Positions 23,424 to 31,624 of a stretch of 33,396 bases of DNA are shown here, piece by piece. The stretch's first letter is position 1, and the number at the start of each line of letters is the position of its first letter. The notes below the pieces were generated by a model. It made no database searches. It was not told where the DNA came from and worked only from the letters and a program-made list of their open reading frames with translations. Source of the DNA: a virus. The translations under genes were made by a program, and so were the position numbers. The stretch spans positions 1-33,396 of IMG/VR virus record IMGVR_UViG_3300025711_000271; one strand, written 5' to 3'.

Positions 23424-24581
23424 ATGAGTGACAAGCGATTTAATTCCGTGCTGACGGCGGCGGGTGAGGCAACGCTCTCGCAAGCCATGGTGAGTGGCTC
23501 ACCGGCGGGATTGACTTTTATGGCCGTGGGGGATGGTGGCGGCACCGTGCCGGTATTCGGTTCAACGTCGACCGGTATAAAACGCGAAGTGTATCGCGCC
23601 TACCTCAACAGCCTTACCCTCGCCGACGGTAATAAAAACATCGTCCAGGCCGAGATGATTATTCCTCCGCAGGTCGGCGGATTCACTATCCGGGAAGCGG
23701 CGATTTTTGATGCAAACGGCGTGTGTCAGGCGGTGGCCAGCGTGCCGGAGACCTATAAACCCTTGCTGGCCGAGGGGGCCGGACGGCACCAGGTGATTAG
23801 AATTTGGCTGGCGGTCAGCAACGCGGCCAGCGTGCAACTCACCGCCGACCCGTCTGTGATTGTGGCGACGGCAACACAGTTAAAGAAAACGCAGGACACG
23901 GCGAAAGACTACACGGACGCGGTGGCGGATACCGTCTCTACCCAATTAACCCGTGCGATAAAAAAGGCGCAGGATACGGCGCACGACTACACCGACACCG
24001 TCTCTGAAAGCTTGAAAGCGGCCATTAGCGACGCAGTAAAAACCGCAAGCCGTGCCGTTTGGGAAGACGATAACCCGGTAGGGACTGTGCGATTCTTTCA
24101 GCAGAAAATTGACCCGAACGCGAAATGGCCCTGGTCTACCTGGGTTTACCTGGGTGAAAACAAAACGATCCGCCTGGGAAAACAGGACGGCAGCGACGTG
24201 TTTACCACGGGCGGCGCGGACAGTGTCACGCTCACAAGGGGAAATCTGCCGAACGTGCAGGTTGACGTCTCGGGTACGGCGGCGGCTACTGACCTGGGAA
24301 CAAAACAAACCACCCTCGCCGGTAAGCATGGTCACGCCGGTAAATTTACAGAGAGCAATACCGCCCTTGACGGCGGAAGCTCAGATCGTCGCAGCTGGTC
24401 GTCAAAAGCCAGCCCAAACAACGAAGACCTGATCCAGGCCGCGGACGATCACCAGCACGACGTGGTGCTAGGTCCGCACGGGCATGACGTAAGCGGAAAG
24501 ACAGCGGCGTTAGGTTCCGGCAGCAGCATTAACATCACCAACAGCTATATTAAGTTGATGGGCTGGTATCGCACCGCCTGA
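23424..24581 (+). CDS. Second tail fibre, gpH-type N-terminus with T4-like collar/tip
   Basis: I choose ATG 23424 (AAGGTG five bases upstream), giving 385 residues; a GTG six bases earlier is possible. Residues 1-150 match the P2 gpH-type N-terminal domain: F.SVLTAAGEA.LS.A...G.PAGLTFMAVGDGGG, then REVYRAYLNSL, GGFTIREAAIFDANG and PLLAEGAGRHQVIRIWL. Two copies of a helical repeat follow (KKTQDTAKDYTDAV, KKAQDTAHDYTDTV; about 155-195). After a collar-like VGTVRFF...TWVYLGENKTIRLGK region, the tail has three HxH motifs (KHGHAG, DHQHDV, PHGHDV), typical of metal-bound fibre tips, and ends YIKLMGWYRTA. It is a short complete fibre attached by the standard P2 site, so this phage has two receptor-binding proteins. 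Confidence 0.88.
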   Translation: MSDKRFNSVLTAAGEATLSQAMVSGSPAGLTFMAVGDGGGTVPVFGSTSTGIKREVYRAYLNSLTLADGNKNIVQAEMIIPPQVGGFTIREAAIFDANGVCQAVASVPETYKPLLAEGAGRHQVIRIWLAVSNAASVQLTADPSVIVATATQLKKTQDTAKDYTDAVADTVSTQLTRAIKKAQDTAHDYTDTVSESLKAAISDAVKTASRAVWEDDNPVGTVRFFQQKIDPNAKWPWSTWVYLGENKTIRLGKQDGSDVFTTGGADSVTLTRGNLPNVQVDVSGTAAATDLGTKQTTLAGKHGHAGKFTESNTALDGGSSDRRSWSSKASPNNEDLIQAADDHQHDVVLGPHGHDVSGKTAALGSGSSINITNSYIKLMGWYRTA

Positions 24582-24601
24582 CCCCGCTATATATCTTTCG
24601 T

Positions 24602-24619
24602 TGTGCCACTGCTGGAACA
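24602..24619 (+). promoter_or_regulatory. Ogr activator site of the FI late promoter
   Basis: TGTGCCACTGCTGGAACA is an exact TGT-N12-ACA Ogr/Delta site. Its centre at 24610.5 predicts transcription starting near 24665, 25 bases before the FI ATG, with a weak -10 near 24654-24659. This corresponds to the P2 promoter that drives the sheath-to-D operon. Confidence 0.82.
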
Positions 24620-24638
24620 TCCCGAATAAGGTGCCTCA

Positions 24639-24675
24639 CATGAGGGGGCGCGGCATCCTAACCGCACCCCTCATG
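24639..24675 (+). other. Large inverted repeat in the FI leader
   Basis: CATGAGGGG (24639-24647) pairs with CCCCTCATG (24667-24675), and GCGG (24650-24653) pairs with CCGC (24662-24665), with an 8-base loop. The predicted Ogr-dependent start near 24665 lies inside it. The full hairpin would therefore form only in messages reading through from the fibre gene. It ends three bases before the FI ribosome site. Confidence 0.6.
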
Positions 24676-24689
24676 ATGGAGCAATACAG

Positions 24690-25862
24690 ATGCCTGATTT
24701 TCATCACGGTGTGCGAGTTGTAGAAATTAACGACGGCACGCGCACTATCTCGACCGTTTCAACGGCAGTCATCGGCATGGTGTGTACCGCCGAAGATGCC
24801 GACGCCGCGACCTTCCCCCTAAACACGCCCGTTTTAATCACTAATGTGCTGAGTGCAACTGCAAAAGCAGGCACCAAAGGCACGCTATCGGCGGCGTTAA
24901 AGGCGATTTCCGAGCAGGCCAAGCCGGTGACCGTTGTCGTGCGCGTTGCTGAAGGGACAACCGATGCAGAAACCACCTCCAATATTATCGGCGCTATAGA
25001 CGAAAACGGCCGTTACACCGGCATGAAAGCGCTTCTGAGCGCCCAGGCTGAACTCGGCGTTAAACCACGTATTCTTGGTGTGCCTGGTCTGGATAATCAG
25101 GAGGTGGCAACAGCATTAGCCTCTCTCTGTCAGCAGCTGCGCGCCTTTGGCTATATTTTTGCATGGGGGTGTAAAACCGTCGCCGAGGCAAAGGCCTACC
25201 GCGAAAATTTCAGCCAGCGCGAATTAATGCTGATTTGGCCGAACTTTATTAGCTGGAACACCACGGCCAACAAATCCGAAACGGCCTACGCCGTATCGCG
25301 TGCGCTGGGGCTGCGCGCCAAAATCGACCAGGACACCGGTTGGCATAAAACGCTGTCAAACGTCGGCGTGAACGGCGTTACCGGTCTGTCGGCCAGCGTA
25401 TTCTGGGATTTGCAGACCGTCGGCACTGATGCCGATTTGTTGAACGAAGCTTGCGTGACAACGCTTATTCGTAAAGACGGCTTCCGCTTCTGGGGCAACC
25501 GTACTTGTTCAGATGATCCCCTTTTCCAGTTTGAGAACTATACGCGCACCGCGCAGATTATTGCCGACACGATGGCCGAGGCGCACATGTGGGCGAGCGA
25601 TAAGCCTATGACGCCAACCTTGGTTAAGGAGTTAATTGACGGTATCAAGGCCAAGTTCCGCGAGCTGGTAAACGCCGGTTACCTGCTGGGTGCGGATGCC
25701 TGGTATGACGAAAGCGCTAACGATAAAGACACCCTCAAGGCGGGCAAGCTGTCGATTGATTACGATTATACGCCCGTTCCCCCACTCGAAGACCTCACAC
25801 TGCGCCAGCGCATCACCGATTCATATCTGGTGAGCTTTGCCGCGTCGGTCACCAGCAATTAA
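24690..25862 (+). CDS. FI: Contractile tail sheath protein gpFI
   Basis: This 390-residue protein (396 in P2) forms the contractile sheath around the tube. It shows the gpFI pattern: PDFHHGVRV.EIN.GTR.I..VSTAVIG.V.TA.DAD...FPLN.PVL, the middle YIFAWGCKTVAEAKAYRENFSQRELMLIWPNF, and the C-terminal RFWGNRTCSDDPLF.FENY.RTAQ. GGAG lies eight bases before ATG 24690. It heads the operon FI-FII-E-T-U-D. Confidence 0.96.
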   Translation: MPDFHHGVRVVEINDGTRTISTVSTAVIGMVCTAEDADAATFPLNTPVLITNVLSATAKAGTKGTLSAALKAISEQAKPVTVVVRVAEGTTDAETTSNIIGAIDENGRYTGMKALLSAQAELGVKPRILGVPGLDNQEVATALASLCQQLRAFGYIFAWGCKTVAEAKAYRENFSQRELMLIWPNFISWNTTANKSETAYAVSRALGLRAKIDQDTGWHKTLSNVGVNGVTGLSASVFWDLQTVGTDADLLNEACVTTLIRKDGFRFWGNRTCSDDPLFQFENYTRTAQIIADTMAEAHMWASDKPMTPTLVKELIDGIKAKFRELVNAGYLLGADAWYDESANDKDTLKAGKLSIDYDYTPVPPLEDLTLRQRITDSYLVSFAASVTSN

Positions 25863-25875
25863 GGAGCTGTAAACC

Positions 25876-26391
25876 ATGGCTTTGCCAAAGAAATTAAAGC
25901 TAATGAACCTGTTTAACGACGCCAATAGCTATCAGGGCGTTGTGTCATCCATCACGTTGCCAAAGCTGACCCGCAAGCTTGAAAACTATCGCGGCGGCGG
26001 AATGAACGGCTCGGCACAGGTAGACCTTGGGCTGGATGATGACGCGCTCTCGGTCGAGTGGGCAATGGGGGGTATCGATGAGCGGGTGCTGTCTCAGTGG
26101 GGCAGCGCGAAAATTGCAGGCGTCCCGCTGCGTTTTGCTGGCTCTTACCAAAGTGACGACACCGGCGAAACCGTAGCGGTGGAGATCGCCATGCGGGGCC
26201 GCCACAAAGAAATCGATTTTGGTGATGCCAAACAGGGCGAAGACACCGAAACCAAGATATCCACGGTGTGCACCTATTACAAGCTCACGATGGGGGGCAA
26301 AGACCTGATTGAAGTGGACACCGTCAACCTGATTGAAAAGGTTAACGGTGTGGATGTGTTAGCCGAACACCGCAAAAACATCGGCCTGTAA
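25876..26391 (+). CDS. FII: Major tail tube protein gpFII
   Basis: This 171-residue protein (172 in P2) polymerises into the tail tube inside the sheath. It begins MALPKKLKLMNLFNDANSYQGVV and contains the usual EYL-type beta-barrel strands and KEIDFGDAKQGEDTE near the end. It starts 13 bases after FI with GGAGCTG upstream. A perfect hairpin follows eight bases beyond its stop. Confidence 0.96.
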   Translation: MALPKKLKLMNLFNDANSYQGVVSSITLPKLTRKLENYRGGGMNGSAQVDLGLDDDALSVEWAMGGIDERVLSQWGSAKIAGVPLRFAGSYQSDDTGETVAVEIAMRGRHKEIDFGDAKQGEDTETKISTVCTYYKLTMGGKDLIEVDTVNLIEKVNGVDVLAEHRKNIGL

Positions 26392-26399
26392 TGCTCAAT

Positions 26400-26419
26400 G
26401 CCAGCGGGTCTCCGCTGGC
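26400..26419 (+). other. Perfect hairpin between FII and E
   Basis: GCCAGCGG pairs with CCGCTGGC in an 8-bp stem around a four-base loop, in the 57-base gap after the tube gene. Only a short C/T-rich segment follows, so termination would be partial at most. It mirrors the hairpin after the major capsid gene and may keep the abundant tube protein in excess of the tail chaperones. Confidence 0.7.
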
Positions 26420-26448
26420 CTTACTCCCTTATTAAAGAGAAATAAATC

Positions 26449-26727
26449 ATGGAAAAGAAAGACAACATCGTGACGTTAGAAACCCCCATCAAGCGCGGCG
26501 AAACTGAAATTAGCCAGGTTGAAATTATCAAACCTAACGCCGGAGCGCTGCGCGGCGTCGGGCTGGCCGCCGTGGCAAATGCCGACGTTGACGCGCTGCT
26601 GGTTGTCCTGCCGCGCATTACGCTGCCGAACCTGACCAGGGATGAGGTGAGCAGGCTCGATTTGTCCGACCTTGTGGCACTGGCGGGCGGGGTGATTGGT
26701 TTTTTGTCGCCGAAGTCGGAGCAATAG
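26449..26727 (+). CDS. E: Tail assembly chaperone gpE
   Basis: This 92-residue protein (91 in P2) begins MEKKDNIVTLETPIKRGETEI and has the typical ITLP.LT..E...L...DLV.LAG.V.GFL ending. It helps the tape measure assemble the tail tube. A slippery T TTT TTG near its end (26700-26706) directs part of the ribosomes into the extended form. Confidence 0.94.
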   Translation: MEKKDNIVTLETPIKRGETEISQVEIIKPNAGALRGVGLAAVANADVDALLVVLPRITLPNLTRDEVSRLDLSDLVALAGGVIGFLSPKSEQ

Positions 26728-26879
26728 ACTGGCCTTGCGGCCTGATGGTCGATGACCTGATGGCCGACATTGCGATTCTTTTCCACTGGGCACCCTCCGA
26801 AATGTTTGAAATGACGCTGTCTGAGCTGTTGTCCTGGCGTCATAAGGCTCTTTTACGAAGCGGGAACACTGATGAGTAA
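26449..26879 (+). CDS. E': Tail assembly chaperone gpE+E', made by -1 frameshift
   Basis: The zero-frame codons GGT TTT TTG place the heptamer T_TTT_TTG (26700-26706) exactly in slippery phase. A -1 shift there continues from GTC at 26706-26708 through 57 more codons to TAA 26877-26879. The total is 143 residues, against 142 in P2 E+E'. The extension includes PCGLMVDDLMADIAILFHW, the same kind of segment found in P2. The T start (26872) overlaps its end. The short and extended forms act together as tail chaperones, as gpG/gpGT do in lambda. Confidence 0.92.
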
Positions 26880-29343
26880 CAGCTTAAAGTTACAGGTATT
26901 GCTCAAAGCCGTAGACCAGGCGAGCCGCCCATTCAAAGCCATTCAATCCGCCACTAAAGCCCTCTCCGGCGATATACGCGGCACGCAGGAAAATCTTAAG
27001 GCGTTAAATGCGCAGGCCGCTAAAATCGACGGTTTTCGCAAAACCAGCGCCCAGCTCGCCGTTACCAGTCAGGCACTAAAAAAGGCCAAAGAGGACACGG
27101 CCGCGCTGGCGATGGAGGTCAAAAACGCAGAGAACCCGACAAAAGACCAGGTGCGTTTACTGGAATCCTCCAAGCGTGCCGCGTCCGAGCTGCAAATCAA
27201 ATACAACGGCCTGCGCCTGTCGGTACAGCAGCAGCGAGAAGCCTTGAACGCCTCCGGCATTTCGACCAAAAAGCTAAGCACCGAGCAACAACGCCTCAAG
27301 GCCAGTGCTGACACGGCAACCAATAGCCTCATTCAACAGAAACAGCAGCTTGAACAGCTTAGCCAAAAACAGGCGCAGTTAAATCGGGTCAGTCAGCGTT
27401 ACAAGGCAGGCCAGGAATTTTCCGGTAAAGTGCGCGGCGCGGGCGCAGCAGGTATCGGCATGGCAACGGTCGGCGCAATGGCGGAAATTGCAATACTGAA
27501 GCCCGGCTACGATTTCGCGCAGAAGAACTCGACGTTACAGGCCACGCTCGGGTTAGAAAAACAGTCGCCAGAAATGAAAGCGCTGCGCACCCAGGCGCGC
27601 CAGATTGGTGATAACACGGCGGCCTCAGCGGGTGATGCAGCGGCGGCGCAAAATATCATTGCTAAGGGGGGCGGCGATGTTAAGGCCATCATGGCCGCGA
27701 CGCCGGTCACGCTGAATATGTCCCTGGCAAATACGCGCTCAATGGAAGAAAACGCGGGCCTCTTGATGAGCAGTAAAAATGCCTTTGGCCTAGCGAACGA
27801 ACAGGTTGCGCACCTGGGCGATGTGATTTCCTCCACGCTGAATAAGACAGCCACTGATTTTGAAGGCCTGAGCGACGCAATGACGTACATTGCACCAGGG
27901 GCGAAAAACGCCGGTGTGAGTGTTGAGCAGACGGCGGCAATGGTCGGATCGCTGGCCGATAAAGGCATAACGGGCAGTATGGCCGGGACTGGCACAAGCG
28001 CTTTACTTACGCGGCTGCAGGGCCCTACGGGGCAGGCATTTACGGCACTTAAAGAGCTTGGGGTGAAAACGTCCGACAGCAAGGGCAACATGCGGCCCGT
28101 GTTTACCATTCTGAAAGAAATGCAGAGGTCGTTTACCAAAAACAGGCTCGGCACAGCGCAGCAGGCGGAATATCTCAAAACCATTTTCGGCGAGGAGGCC
28201 ATGAAATCGGCGGCTATTTTGCTGGATGACGCCGTAAGCGGCAAATTAGATCGCCTGACTAACACTTTCCAGCACTCAGACGGCAGCACGGAGAAGCTGG
28301 TCAAGGTGCAGCAAGACAACCTCGGCGGCGACTTTAAAGAATTTCAGTCTGCCTATGAGGCTATCGGTACTGACCTTTTCGACCAGCAAGACAGCAGCCT
28401 GCGAAAGTTAACGAAAGATGTCACGGAGTTGCTGCTTAAATTTGATGGCTGGATACAGAAAAACCCCGTTTTAGCTGGCGGTATCTCCAAGGCGGCAACA
28501 GCGGGGCTAATTTTGGTTGGTGCAATGGGGGCGATTGGACTTGCGTCATGGCCGCTTATTGCAGGGTTTAACGTCTTGATTGCGGGTGCTGGTATGTTTG
28601 GCACCGCGTTAAGTATTGCGGGTGGCACCATTGCCACGGTGTTTGGCGCGATCTCCTTCCCTGTTGTGGCAGCCGTAGCGCTAATAACGGGGGCAGTGCT
28701 GCTTATTCGCAAATACTGGGAGCCTATCAGTGCGTTTTTTGGCGGCGTGATGGATGGCATTAGGGCGTCATTTTCCCCGGTAGTGGCGGCGATGTCCCCG
28801 TTTGCTGACCAATTCGAATGGCTTGCCGATAAGGTCAAGGCCGTATGGGGTTGGTTTAAAGAGCTAATTTCTCCGGTGCAATCTACCAAAGAGGCGCTTG
28901 ATAGTTGTCGAGACTCGGGAAAATTCTTCGGCGAGATACTGGGTTTTGTCCTGCGTGCGCCGCTTGATACGTTGAACCAGTTACGTGAAGGCATTGATTG
29001 GGTACTGGATAAACTCGGCTTAATCGACAGTAAGTCTAGCGGGCTGGCCGATAAGATACCGAAGAACGGCGAGCCTGGGGGCGCAGCATGGGGCGGCGGT
29101 GCTTACCCCATGTTGCCAGGCGAACAGATGCCGTTTGCGTTTGGCGGTGGTGTAACCTATTCGCCGGTGACGGCAGGTGCGGGCGGTAGCTATGTCGATA
29201 GAAGCCAGACGAACAACCAGTATCACATTACGATCCCGCCAGGGATGAGCAAAGACGATGCACTGGCCCTGATGGCGCAGGACAGGCAGCGCCAGGATCG
29301 CGAACGTGCAGCACGCCAGCGCAGCCAGATGGGGAACGATTAA
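26872..29343 (+). CDS. T: Tape measure protein gpT
   Basis: This 823-residue protein (815 in P2) sets tail length and occupies the tube lumen. The N-terminal 180 residues are coiled-coil-like and rich in Lys, Gln and Ala. A central tape-measure domain (about 215-460, with ENAGLLMSSKNAFGLA and DKGITGSMAGT) follows. A hydrophobic glycine-rich stretch of several segments (about 540-610) should insert into the host membrane. The C-terminus ends in a charged R/Q-rich segment. The start overlaps E'. Confidence 0.95.
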   Translation: MSNSLKLQVLLKAVDQASRPFKAIQSATKALSGDIRGTQENLKALNAQAAKIDGFRKTSAQLAVTSQALKKAKEDTAALAMEVKNAENPTKDQVRLLESSKRAASELQIKYNGLRLSVQQQREALNASGISTKKLSTEQQRLKASADTATNSLIQQKQQLEQLSQKQAQLNRVSQRYKAGQEFSGKVRGAGAAGIGMATVGAMAEIAILKPGYDFAQKNSTLQATLGLEKQSPEMKALRTQARQIGDNTAASAGDAAAAQNIIAKGGGDVKAIMAATPVTLNMSLANTRSMEENAGLLMSSKNAFGLANEQVAHLGDVISSTLNKTATDFEGLSDAMTYIAPGAKNAGVSVEQTAAMVGSLADKGITGSMAGTGTSALLTRLQGPTGQAFTALKELGVKTSDSKGNMRPVFTILKEMQRSFTKNRLGTAQQAEYLKTIFGEEAMKSAAILLDDAVSGKLDRLTNTFQHSDGSTEKLVKVQQDNLGGDFKEFQSAYEAIGTDLFDQQDSSLRKLTKDVTELLLKFDGWIQKNPVLAGGISKAATAGLILVGAMGAIGLASWPLIAGFNVLIAGAGMFGTALSIAGGTIATVFGAISFPVVAAVALITGAVLLIRKYWEPISAFFGGVMDGIRASFSPVVAAMSPFADQFEWLADKVKAVWGWFKELISPVQSTKEALDSCRDSGKFFGEILGFVLRAPLDTLNQLREGIDWVLDKLGLIDSKSSGLADKIPKNGEPGGAAWGGGAYPMLPGEQMPFAFGGGVTYSPVTAGAGGSYVDRSQTNNQYHITIPPGMSKDDALALMAQDRQRQDRERAARQRSQMGND

Positions 29344-29344
29344 T

Positions 29345-29851
29345 ATGATGATGACGCTCGGCATGATGGTGTTTATGCGCCAGACGCTACCCTATCAGGG
29401 TTTACAGCATAACGTTGACTATCGCTGGCCGACCAATAGCCGCGTGGGTCAGCGTGCTACCGTGCAGTTTCTCGGGCCAGGTGATGAAAAAATTACGCTG
29501 TCCGGCGTGCTGCTGCCGGAGATCACCGGCGGTAAAATCTCCCTGGTGACGCTAAAAACGCTGGCCGACCTCGGGCGCACCTGGCCTCTGATTGGCGGTG
29601 ATGGCACGATTTATGGCATGTACGTGGTGACAGATTTTAGCGAAAATCGCAGCGAGTTCTTCTCCGATGGCAGCGCCCGCCGCATTGAGTTTACGCTTAA
29701 CCTGCTGCGGGTTGATGAGTCGCTGACGGCGATGTTTGGAGATTTGAAAAAGCAGGCTAATGACCTGCTGGGCCAAAGCGGCAATCTTTCATCAAGCCTG
29801 CAAACCGTTGTAGGCAGTCTGTCCTCTCAGGTAGGAGGATTATTTTCATGA
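29345..29851 (+). CDS. U: Tail protein gpU
   Basis: From the triple ATG at 29345 it has 168 residues (159 in P2) and begins MMMTLGMMVFMRQTLPYQ, the family N-terminus. A longer frame overlapping T is rejected. The core (NSRVGQR...FLGPGDE..TLSGVLLPEITGGK.SL..L..L...G..WPLI.G.GTIYGMYV) is typical. It is a tail tube or baseplate hub component acting with gpD. Confidence 0.95.
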   Translation: MMMTLGMMVFMRQTLPYQGLQHNVDYRWPTNSRVGQRATVQFLGPGDEKITLSGVLLPEITGGKISLVTLKTLADLGRTWPLIGGDGTIYGMYVVTDFSENRSEFFSDGSARRIEFTLNLLRVDESLTAMFGDLKKQANDLLGQSGNLSSSLQTVVGSLSSQVGGLFS

Positions 29852-31002
29852 TAACCAATCTGAGTCTGCCCGCAGGGGCAGAAATAACCCCCGACTTTAT
29901 GATTAACCTCGACCAGAAAGACATTACACAAAATATCCGGTCGCGGCTTATTTCCTTAAGCCTGACAGACAATCGCGGCTTTGAGGCTGACCAGTTAGAC
30001 ATTGAACTTGACGACGCAGACGGGCTGCTGGCAATGCCAGAACGCGGCGCAGTGCTGTCTATTTTCCTTGGCTGGAAAGGCTCGGCGCTGATTGGCAAGG
30101 GGAGTTTTACGGTCGATGAAGTGGAGCACCACGGCGCGCCGGATACGCTGACTATTCGCGCCCGCAGCGCAGATTTCAGGGGTAGCTTGAATTCACGCCG
30201 TGCGGTGTCCTATCACGATACCACCCTGGGCGATGTGGTTAAGCAAGTGGCCGAGCGCAACAATCTCACCGCCATGCTGGCCGACGGTTTGGCCGATATT
30301 GCGATCCCACATCTCGACCAGACGCAGGAGACAGACGCGAAATTTATCACGCGCCTCGCCACGCTCAACGGCGCGGTAGCCGCCGTCAAGCAGGGGAAAC
30401 TTTTGTTTATCAAGCCAGGGAGCGGCAAGACGGCCAGCGGTAAAGCTATCCCGCAGATGACCATTACCCGCAAAGACGGCGACCGGCACAGTTTCAGTAT
30501 TGCTGACCGAGGCGCATACACCGGCGTAACGGCAAGCTGGCTGCACACCAAAGACCCTGCTCCTAAAAAGGTGAAGCTGCAGCGTAAGAAAAAAGAGCAG
30601 CACCTGCGCGCCTTGCAGCATCCCAGCGCCAAAGCCACCGTGAAGAAAGTCACGAAAACGCCGGAGGAAAAAGAGGGCGAGTATATGGCCGGTACCGAGG
30701 ATAACGTCTTTGCCTTGACTACGGTCTATGCGACAAAGGCAGCTGCGATGCGCGCCGCCGCGTCAAAGTGGAGCAAGTTACAACGCGGCGTTGCCGAGTT
30801 CTCGCTAACTCTGGCGATGGGGCGTGCCGATATCTATCCCGAAACACCTGTGGCGGTAAGTGGGTTTAAAGCGGTGATAGATGCGCAGCCGTGGATCATT
30901 AGCAAGGTTCAACATAGCTTGAGCAATAGCGGCTTTATCACTACGCTGAATTTAGAGGTATTGTTGTCAGATGTGAGTTATGAAGAGGCAGAATTAGATT
31001 GA
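29848..31002 (+). CDS. D: Tail hub protein gpD
   Basis: This 384-residue protein (387 in P2) is the late-control/hub protein D, a gp27-like baseplate hub. Characteristic segments are LSLTDNRGFEADQLDIELDDADG, FLGWKG, VDEVEH.GAPD.LTIRARSADFRG and E.PV.V.GFK..ID...WII..V.H. It overlaps the U stop (ATGA) and is the last structural gene before ogr. Confidence 0.95.
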   Translation: MITNLSLPAGAEITPDFMINLDQKDITQNIRSRLISLSLTDNRGFEADQLDIELDDADGLLAMPERGAVLSIFLGWKGSALIGKGSFTVDEVEHHGAPDTLTIRARSADFRGSLNSRRAVSYHDTTLGDVVKQVAERNNLTAMLADGLADIAIPHLDQTQETDAKFITRLATLNGAVAAVKQGKLLFIKPGSGKTASGKAIPQMTITRKDGDRHSFSIADRGAYTGVTASWLHTKDPAPKKVKLQRKKKEQHLRALQHPSAKATVKKVTKTPEEKEGEYMAGTEDNVFALTTVYATKAAAMRAAASKWSKLQRGVAEFSLTLAMGRADIYPETPVAVSGFKAVIDAQPWIISKVQHSLSNSGFITTLNLEVLLSDVSYEEAELD

Positions 31003-31003
31003 G

Positions 31004-31041
31004 TTTGTTTTTGCAAGTTTATTCTTGCATAATCAAACAAA
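31004..31041 (+). promoter_or_regulatory. Probable ogr promoter within an inverted repeat
   Basis: A -35 TTGTTT (31005-31010) and -10 CATAAT (31028-31033) are 17 bases apart, giving a start near 31040, about 46 bases before ogr. The same stretch is a nested inverted repeat: TTTGTTT with AAACAAA and GCAAG with CTTGC. It could be an operator or a weak stem after D. The promoter reading is by motif only. Confidence 0.5.
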
Positions 31042-31085
31042 GGCTCATTTAATTCTCAAAATTCAAGCTACAGGCGGGTAAAAAG

Positions 31086-31304
31086 ATGATGAACTGTCCT
31101 ATGTGCCAATATGCTGCACATGCCAGATCCAGCCGTTATCTCAGCACAGAAACCAAAGAGCGCTATCACCAGTGCACAAATATTAACTGTGGCTGCACGT
31201 TCAAATCTCTTGAGTCCATTACCGATATCATCGTAAAGCCAGCGCTAATTAACCCTGTCCCGCCGCACCCTGGCCGAGGCAATCAGGGCAATCTCTGGAT
31301 CTAG
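31086..31304 (+). CDS. ogr: Late transcription activator Ogr (zinc finger)
   Basis: This 72-residue protein has the same length as P2 Ogr. It has four cysteines for zinc (CPMC at residues 4-7, then CTNINC at 30-35) and shares CP.CQ.AAHAR.SRY.....KERYHQC.N.NC and the end IVKP...NPV.PHP. It binds TGT-N12-ACA sites and contacts the RNA polymerase alpha subunit to switch on late promoters. ATG 31086 is followed by a second ATG. It is followed directly by a terminator. Confidence 0.95.
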   Translation: MMNCPMCQYAAHARSSRYLSTETKERYHQCTNINCGCTFKSLESITDIIVKPALINPVPPHPGRGNQGNLWI

Positions 31305-31311
31305 TCCCCTG

Positions 31312-31335
31312 CCCCGCTGATGCGGGGTTTGTTTT
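31312..31335 (+). terminator. Intrinsic terminator after ogr
   Basis: CCCCGC pairs with GCGGGG around TGAT, followed by TTTGTTTT. It lies eight bases after the ogr stop and closes the FI-to-ogr transcription unit, separating it from the second integrase. Confidence 0.88.
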
Positions 31336-31383
31336 ATCTGCTAGGTATTGGCATCCAACTAATCGCCAGTTTGCATTTTACTT

Positions 31384-31434
31384 GGCTAACTATTCACAAA
31401 TCGGCTAATCATATCCACAAAAGGCTAAAAGGCT
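31384..31434 (+). repeat. GGCTAA repeats in the ogr to second-integrase gap
   Basis: GGCTAA occurs at 31384-31389, 31403-31408 and 31423-31428, with a partial GGCT at 31431-31434. The step is 19-20 bases, nearly two helical turns. Two copies are preceded by CACAAA, giving a longer similar unit. The 240 bases of AT-rich DNA around it hold no gene. Phased short repeats next to ogr, where P2 has its attachment region, may be integrase arm or Cox/IHF-type sites. Confidence 0.5.
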
Positions 31435-31569
31435 GCTATGAGCGAGCTAACAAGTTGATAGTTTAGAATATTTGTCAAGTTTCCCGTCAAAGCGATCAAA
31501 TGATTTATGTAAAAATCATCAAATTACATGCCCTCCGCAACCAGGTGTATAAAATCCTTAAAACAAACA

Positions 31570-31598
31570 TTGAATACTGTTTTTATATACAGTATTTT
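31570..31598 (+). promoter_or_regulatory. LexA (SOS) box inside the promoter of the second integrase
   Basis: TACTGTTTTTATATACAGTA (31575-31594) has perfect CTGT-N8-ACAG ends and, by my count, 18 of 20 positions of the E. coli LexA consensus. It lies between -35 TTGAAT (31570-31575) and -10 TATTTT (31593-31598), spaced by 17 bases, so LexA binding would block the promoter. Predicted transcription starts near 31605, about 20 bases ahead of the integrase ATG. Confidence 0.85.
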
Positions 31599-31624
31599 GC
31601 GTCTTTTGATTTCAAAAGCGCAGA

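Noticed and set aside
27507-28319. Long minus-strand frame (270 codons) opposite the tape measure gene T
   Set aside because: It is a serine/alanine-rich shadow of T codons, without motifs or a ribosome site.
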